Below, piece after piece: positions 50,601-59,600 of a stretch of 64,000 nt of DNA. The position numbers and the translations under genes are program-made. The notes under the pieces were generated by a model. It made no database searches and was not told the DNA's origin. It worked only from the letters and a program-made list of their open reading frames with translations. The number at the start of each line of letters is the position of its first letter. The stretch's first letter is position 1. The DNA is from Nematostella vectensis (taxonomy: Eukaryota > Cnidaria > Anthozoa > Actiniaria > Edwardsiidae), in the NCBI RefSeq assembly GCF_932526225.1, contig NC_064044.1:15749453-15813452 (forward strand), in the 5' to 3' direction.

Positions 50601-53600
50601 ATCAGCCATCACCACCATTATATCAGCCATCAACACCATTATATCAGCCATCACCACCATTATATGAGCCATCATCACCATTATATCAGCCATCAACACC
50701 ATTATATCAGCCATTACCACCATTATATCAGCCATCATCACCATTATATCAGCCATCATCACCATTATATCAGGCATCACCACCATTATATCAGGCACCA
50801 CCACCATTATATCAGGCATCACCACCATTATATCAGCCATCACCACCATTATATCGGCCATCAACAACATTATATCAGCCATCAACACCATTATATTAGC
50901 CATCATAACCATTATATTAGCCATCGCCACCATTATATCAGCCATCATCACCATTATGTCAGCCATCACCACCATTATATCAGCCATCACCACCATTATA
51001 TTAGCCATCATCACCATTATATCAGCCATCAACACCATTATATTAGCCATCAACACCATTATATCAGCCATCAACACCATTATATCAGCCATCATCACCA
51101 TTATATCAGCCATCAACACCATTATATCAGCCATCAACACCATTATATCAGGCATCACCACCATTATATCAGCCATCACCACCATTATATCAGCCATCAC
51201 CACCATTATATAAGCCATCACCACCATTATATCAGCCATCACCACCATTATATCAGCCATCACCACCATTATATCAGCCATCATCACCATTATATTAGCC
51301 ATCATCACCATTATATCAGCCATCACCACCATTATATCAGTCATCAACACCATTATATCAGCCATCAACACCATTATATCAGCCATCATCACCATTATAT
51401 CAGCCATCAACACCATTATATCAGCCATTACCACCATTATATCAGCCATCATCACCATTATATAAGCCATCAACACCATTATATCAGCCATCAACACCAT
51501 TATATCAGCCATCAACACCATTATATCAGCCATCAACACCATTATATCAGCCATCAACACCATTATATCAGCCATCATCACCATTATATCAGCCATCACA
51601 ACCATTATATCAGCCATCAACACCATTATATCAGCCATCAACAGGAACAAATAAACTGTAAGAAACAGATGCTTTGGATAAATTTAATTTTTGTATAAAA
51701 ATCTTTAAATACAAGTCCAACTCAACTGCTTACGATACTGTATGTACATTAAATGACTAAATAGACAAGGTGTTTCCATAAAGCTAATTTAACGGTCAAT
51801 ATTCCCTAAAGGCTTCGTGAGTACTCACTTGATTTTCGTGCATCCTAATTTTCACGACACTTAATTTTCGCGTCACCTTATTTTCGCGAATCTTTCAAAT
51901 CGCGAAATGCGTGTATTTAAAGTGTAATAAGGTACGTATTCTACGTGAAGTGTTTCCTCATTGCCAAGACGTGTAATAAGGTACGTATTCTACGTGAAGT
52001 GTTACCTCATTGCCAAGACGTGTAATAAGGTACGTATCCTACGTGAAGTGTTACCTCATTGCCAAGACGTGTAATAGGGTACGTGTTCTACGTGAAGTGT
52101 TACCTCATTGCCAAGACGTGTGAAGCTTGTCCATCCCGGAGTCGAATCTAATCGCGCCTGAAATGTGTATGACGTCACAGTCTGCAAGTTTGAGCCTGCA
52201 AGAGGCTGCAGCGCCAGCTACGAAAAGAATTGGGAGAGTCTATAACATATATGCCTCAGGCCAACATGTTGCTGTTGTTGTTGTTACTACTATTGCTGTT
52301 GTTTTGTATTTCTGTGGTTGTTGTACCTGTCGGATATTGTTGTTGTTATTTTTGTGGTTGTTGTACCTGCCGGATATTGTTGTTGTTATTTTTGTGGTGG
52401 TTGTACATGTCGGATATTGTTGTTATTATTTTTGTGGTTGTTGTACATGTCGGATATTGTTGTTGTTATTTTTGTGGTTGTTGTACCTGTCGGATATTGT
52501 TGTTGTTATTCTTGTGGTTGTTGTACCTGTCGGATATTGTTGTTGTCATTTTTGTGGTTGTTGTACCTGTCGGATACTGTTGTTGTTATTTTTGTGGTTG
52601 TTGTACCTGTCGGATAATGTTGTTGTTATTTTTGTGGTTGTTGTACCTGTCGGATACTGTTGTTGTTATTTTTGTGGTGGTTGTACCTGTCGGTTGTTGT
52701 TGTTGTTATTTTTGTGGTTGTTGTACCTGTCGAATGACGTACGTGCCACCTAAATTAATGACGTAATTCACTCCTGCGTCAAGGACTCCCGAGCACCACC
52801 CCCCGCCGCCGATGTTCTGGTCCAATCGCGCGTTAGAGGCTTGCCAGTGAGAGGAGCGCACAGATGACGAGTATAACTGTCTACCCACAATCCCTAGAGC
52901 TGCAAAATACCAAGGAAATTGGTCATTTTATGTTTTCCTTACTCTTGAATGCAAAGCATGATGGTCGGATCGATCCTCCAGAAACTTCCGGTGCAGAAAC
53001 TTCCCATGAAACGTTGGCCATGTAAGAGGTCAATATATATCATCGCTTAATCTAGTATAACATAATTTGATATATGCACTTTAACAATTTAATATAGGTT
53101 GCACTCGAGAATCGATCGTATCGTAACCCAAAGTAGTTTATTAGTAATAACGTATAAATAGCTAAATTCTGGTTTTTAAAAACAGAGCGAACGTTTAGAG
53201 GTACATGAAGAAGACGAAGAACATGCGGAAATAATGAGGGGGCTTTTTCGTACGTTTCCACAACAACAACAACAAAATAGCAGTTTAAAGGTATCACAAC
53301 GTAAAATTTAATTTCTCAGCTCTCTCCAAAAATACAGTTCCACGCAGAATTGTTCGAGTGTGTTACAAAGTTTATAGATCTTTTCGCTTCCATTCGGTAC
53401 AAATCTGCAATTTGAGAACATACAGCGACTTGGACCATTACTTAATAGTAGAAATTCTCTAGCCTCTGTATATGGATTTGGTACTATTCGGAACAGTTTT
53501 TTTTTAACATTGGGAATCATGTTGCGGGGGTAGAATTCATGGCCTCCCCTACAAATACAAGCGGCACACGGCGATTATGTATTCCGTTCAACAGTTAGAC

Positions 53601-56600
53601 AAAAAGGTTAAGCCAAATTAAAAAGATTGCTTAGATTCTGTAGTAATCAGATCAGGGGTAGATACGGAATTTCTTGAAAGGGGCAACATATAGAATTGGG
53701 CGAAGGGGGGGGGGGGCGGCGTGCGCCAACATATCATACCTATCGGGGGTTAAATTTCGATTTTACCTTTTAAATATACAAAGTACAAATAAGGCCAGCC
53801 CTTCCCCAATTCTCCCTGGGCCCTCCACTCAAATTAAAACAGCCCTTTTCCCTACCTACCGAGATCTGTAGAGGTTGACGCGCGGCAGCCGTAGACCTGG
53901 ACCCTGAGGGCTATTTGCCGGTACCAGCGGACTGGCCGGAGCCTCACGTGGCTACTTGTGACGCCAGGATCAAACGCTGTCAGTTTTAGCGAGTTTGCAT
54001 CGCGGTTGCCCTCAAATACCTGATGAATAAAAGATTTGTCAAGAAACTAGAAATAAATTTGGTAGTACTTGTTAAATGTACTAGATAGCTGTCAGGACAA
54101 CACCCCATGCAATTGCCAATTTTTGTTTTCTTTGACAAACATTGGCCGACTGCATGCCCATCTGACTCTCTTTGCCTCGGTTCCTTCGTTTGTCGAATAA
54201 TTGGACAGTCAGTCAATCCGTCCGTCAATTTCGGTTATTTTCCCGTATTCCTGTTTAATTTCTCTGTCCATCCTTCATGTGTTTTTTCGTACCAAGGTCT
54301 GTCCGATTAACCCGTCTGTCCGTTTATCTGTCTGTCTGTTAACACCTTCTAAGGGCCGCCGAATGCACTTCCGAGAATAACGAAAATGCGAGCTCTAAAA
54401 ATGCGAGCAATCGCGAAATTGCTTTTTTTTCACTAAGCCGTAAGCAGGTGAGAACATTGCACTTTTTTGCGGGTAAATCAATTTTGTAGGAGACCTTTCA
54501 ATACCGTTTATGCTTTTTGCGTTCTTTTTTTGGTAAGCTGCTACCTTCATCGTCTAATCTTAGCCCCTTCCTTGAAGCGTATCCATAGAATAGGTCCACC
54601 CTTCCCTCACCTTAGCCCCTCATTGACGCGTATCCATAGAATAGGTCCACCATCCCCTCACCTTAGCCCCCCCTTGACGCGTATCCATAGAATAGGTCCA
54701 CCATTCCCTCACCTTAGCCCCTCCTTGACGCGTATCCATAGAATAGGTCCACCCTTCCCTCACCTTAGCCCCTCATTGACGCGTATCCATAGAATAGGTC
54801 CACCATTCCCTCACCTTAGCCCCTCCTTGACGCGTATCCATAGAATAGGTCCACCATTCCCTCACCTTAGCCCCTCCTTGACGCGTATCCATAGAATATG
54901 TCCACCATACCCCATCATCACTGAACTGAATGCGAAATGCCTCGATATACGCTTCTTCGCCGTCAATCATCCCACCTTGTGTAAGAATCTAAAAAGAGCA
55001 AAGCATTAAGTAGGCTTACTTAACTTCGTTATATTGACCACCCCCACATATCCATTTGAAAATACTGATGACACTTTTGCGCAACTTGCTTACTTACCCT
55101 CGTTATATTGACCACCCCGCACATATCGTCTTGAAAATAATGATGACCCTCTTGCGCAACTTGCTTACTTACCCTCGTTATATTGACCACCCCGCACATA
55201 TCCTCTTGAAAATAATGATGACCCTCTTGCACAACTTGCTTACTTACCCTCGTTATATTGACCACCCCGCGCAGATCCACCTGAAAATATTGATTACGGT
55301 CCTGAGCCACGGGTGGAGCTGGGCACCAGGACCCGTTACCATGGAGAATTGCGCTTTGCGGGGCATTCTGAGTATCGTTCCAATCACGCTTACGCCAAGA
55401 CGAGGCTGTCAGCTGACTTGGTTTGAAGGATGAAGCGCCGAAAAGACACGCTGCTTCACACACTGACAAAGCAGAAAAGAAAAACAGTTTAATGGTGAGC
55501 CCTCGAATAAGATCAGTCTTTGCTAGGTGCATCGACATGACAGAAAAACCTGGAAAACGCGCAATTCCAGATAGAGAGAGAAGACACAATTTCTAACAAT
55601 GGCTAAAGGTTCCTTGTATTACGGACTGATTTTTAAAACACAAATAACGTGAGGCACATAACCAGACTTTGGCTTTTGAAGCGTCACATCATGTTTTTCC
55701 GTCATGTCAGGTGCATCCCAGCTAGGGAACTCCTGTATGGTCTGTTGGACATACCGGGTAACCTACCTTCTTACATTACTTACCGGGTAATCTACCGTCT
55801 TACATTAGTTACCAAGAGGACTAAAGCCGTATACTGTACGGTTTGTAGATCATACCGGGTAATCTACCGTCTTACATCACTTACCAAAAGGACTAAAAGC
55901 CGTATACAGTATGGTGTGCTGGGCATACCGGGTAATCTACCGTCTTACATCAGTTACCAAGAGGACTTAAAGCTGTATACTGTACGGTTTGTAGATCATA
56001 CCGGGTAATCTACCGTTACATCACTTACCAAAAGGACTAAAAGCCGTATACTGTACGGTCTGTTGGGCATACCGGGTAATCTACCGTCTTACATCAGTTA
56101 CCAAGAGGACTAAAAGCCGTATACTGTACGGTTTGTAGATCATACCGGGTAATCTACCGTCTTACATCACTTACCATGAGGACTAACAGCCGTATACTGT
56201 ACGATTTGTAGAGCATACTTGGTAATCTACCGTCTTACATCACTTGCCAATGGGACTAAAAGCCATATACTGTACGGTTTGTAAAGCATACAGGGTAATC
56301 TACCGTCTTACATCACTTACCAAGAGGACTAAAAGCCGTATACTGCACGGTCTGTAGAGTACTCATGCCAGGGTCAGGTATTCCGGACAAACCACAAGTG
56401 TCAAATTCCCCGACATATGTCAAATGCATATGCGTGGTGACTGTGTGAACCCGACCTCGTTCGAGCATGCGCTGTTGGTCCAATCTTGTTTGCAGGGTTA
56501 TGTTTATGTGACTGGTACGTTTCAATTGAGAGAACTGCAAGAAAAATTCAAAATAGATAGAATTTCCATTTTCCAATTTCCATCGGATTTTTTGATAGCT

Positions 56601-59600
56601 AGGTCCTAGCTAACACGGATGTTAGCAAAACAGGGACCTTGTTAACACGGATGTTAGCAAAACAGGGACCTAGCTAACACGGATGTTAGCAAAACAGGGA
56701 CCTTGTTAACACGGATGTTTGCAAAACAGGGACCTAGCTAACACGGATGTTAGCAAATAAGGGACCTAGCTAACACGGATGATAGCAAATCAGGGACCTA
56801 GCTAACACGGATGTTAGCAAATCAGGGACCTAGCTAACACGGATGTTAGCAAATAAGGGACCTAGCTAACACGGATGTTAGCAAAACAGGGACCTTGTTA
56901 ACACGGATGTTAGCAAAACAGGGACCTTGTTAACACGGATGTTAGCAAAACAGGGACCTTGTTAACACGGATGTTAGCAAATCAGGGACCTAGCTAACAC
57001 GGATGTTAGCAAATCAGGGACCTAGCTAACACGGATGTTAGCAAATCAGGGACCTAACTAACACGGATGTTAGCAAATCAGGGACCTAGCTAACACGGAT
57101 GTTAGCAAAACAGGGACCTTGTTAACACAGATGTTAGCAAAACAGGGACCTAGCTAACACGGATGTTAGCAAATCAGGGACCTAGCTAACACGGATGTTA
57201 GCAAATAAGTGACCTAGCTAACACGGATGTTAGCAAAACAGGGACCTTGTTAACACGGATGTTAGCAAAACAGGGACCTAGCTAACACGGATGTTAGCAA
57301 ATCAGGGACCTAGCTAACACGGATGTTAGCAAATAAGGGACCTAGCTAACACGGGTGTTAGCAAATAAGGGACCTAGCTAACACGGATGTTAGCAAAACA
57401 GGGACCTTGTTAACACGGATGTTTGCAAAACAGGGACCTAGCTAACACGGATGTTAGCAAATAAGGGACCTAGCTAAAACGGATGTTAGCAAATCAGGGA
57501 CCTAGCTAACACGGATGTTAGCAAAACAGGGACCTAGCTAACACGGATGTTAGCAAATAAGGGACCTAGCTAACACGGATGTTAGCAAAACAGGGACCTT
57601 GTTAACACGGATGTTAGCAAAACAGGGACCTAGCTAACACGGATGTTAGCAAATCAGGGACCTAGCTAACACGGATGTTAGCAAAACAGGGACCTTGTTA
57701 ACACAGATGTTAGCAAAACAGGGACCTAGCTAACACGGATGTTAGCAAATCAGGGACCTAGCTAACACGGATGTTAGCAAATAAGGGACCTAGCTAACAC
57801 GGATGTTAGCAAAACAGGGACCTTGTTAACACGGATGTTAGCAAAACAGGGACCTAGCTAACACGGATGTTAGCAAATCAGGGACCTAGCTAACACGGAT
57901 GTTAGCAAATAAGGGACCTAGCTAACACGGGTGTTAGCAAATAAGGGACCTAGCTAACACGGATGTTAGCAAAACAGGGACCTTGTTAACACGGATGTTT
58001 GCAAAACAGGGACCTAGCTAACACGGATGTTAGCAAATAAGGGACCTAGCTAACACGGATGTTAGCAAATCAGGGACCTAGCTAACACGGATGTTAGCAA
58101 ATCAGGGACCTAGCTAACACGGATGTTAGCAAATAAGGGACCTAGCTAACACGGATGTTAGCAAAACAGGGACCTTTTTTAACACGGATGTTAGCAAAAC
58201 AGGGACCTAGCTAACACGGATGTTAGCAAATAAGGGACCTAGCTAACACGGATGTTAGCAAAACAGGGACCTTGTTAACACGGATGTTAGCAAAACAGGG
58301 ACCTAGCTAACACGGATGTTAGCAAATCAGGGACCTAGCTAACACGGATGTTAGCTTTTCAGGAACAGAGGCGGGAGACGGCAAAGGGATTGATGTAGTC
58401 AATCCCCTTCGACGCCCGTCATGGGCGTTATTTAGTACTCATCTGAAAAAAACACTGGCTTTGTTTTTTTAATGAGTTGCAAGCCCATGTTCATAATACA
58501 AAGCTGGGTAGAGAGCGGGCAAGCATAAACAAAGATAGCTACGAATAGCTAACCATCAAGCAAAGAACATCAAGAGATGTCACTCAAAAAAAAATGTCAC
58601 TCACATTTATGGTGAAAGCGCTCCCATTCTGGAAACTATTTGGAGCCTGCGATCCCTCAGCGGGAATCAGCTTCTCGCAAATCACGTGAGGCGGCAGGGA
58701 CCAGGTGACCACCACATTCATAGCGGAGGCTTCTGATTGGCTGGTGTGTGACACTCGAATGTGATACCCAACCTCATTGCTGAAAACAAGGAAGTTTTTA
58801 AATCACTTGAAAAAATGTCCTTTTTGACGGGGTGTTTTTTAAATATATTTTTGCGACGCAGGGTATCTTATCTGTCAGCCACCATTTTGTTATCCTAGCA
58901 AGGCGTGAAAAAGCATGCATTTCGGCTAATTTGGGGAAACCAATGCAATATTTTCGATTGAGTTTTGTAAATGGAGTATTAACACGAGCCTGGCTGAAGT
59001 GTATTACATAGCGGGGGAGAGAGGGCTGAAGTGTATCACATAGGGGGGGGGAGGGCTGAAGTGTATCACATAGGGGGGAGAGAGGACTGAAATGTATCAC
59101 ATAGGGGGGAGAGAGGACTGAAGTGTATCACATAGGGGGGAGAGAGGACTGAAATGTATCACATAGGGGGGAGAGAGGGCTGAAGTGTATCACATAGGGG
59201 GGAGAGAGGGCTGAAGTGTATCACATAGGGGGGAGAGAGGGCTGAAGTGTATCACATAGGGGGGGGGAGGGCTGAAGTGTATCACATAGAGGGGGGAGAG
59301 GGCTGAAGTGTATCACATAGAGGGGGGAGAGGGCTGAAGTGTATCACATAGGGGGGAGAGAGGGCTGAAGTGTATCACATAGGGGGGGAGAGAGGGCTGA
59401 AGTGTATCACATAGGGGGGAGAGAGGGCTGAAGTGTATCACATAGGGGGGAGAGAGGGCTGAAGTGTATCACATAGGGGGGAGAGGGCTGAAGTGTATCA
59501 CATAGGGGGGGAGAGGGCTGAAGTGTATCACATAGGGGGGAGAGGGCTGAAGTGTATCACATAGGGGGGGGAGAGGCTGAAGTATATCACATAGGGGAAG

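Noticed and set aside
50118-51698. His-rich (SHHHHYI) and related proteins from the 21-bp array
   Set aside because: All frames on both strands are open because of the period. The array lies in an intron of the large gene, and there are no unique coding flanks.
52127-52766. Cys/Val-rich ORFs ([11 protein letters not shown])
   Set aside because: They are antisense readings of the 40-bp donor-copying array next to exon 7.
54467-55009. Plus-strand ORF with [14 protein letters not shown] repeats
   Set aside because: Antisense of the 51-bp array after exon 5.
55029-55589. One 186-residue ORF covering exon 4 and the following array
   Set aside because: It reads through the exon 4 acceptor and donor. 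F5/8C similarity stops at the donor, and the domain continues in exon 5.
56600-58360. CRISPR-like palindromic repeats
   Set aside because: Repeats are contiguous with no spacers, in an animal intron, and there are no cas genes.
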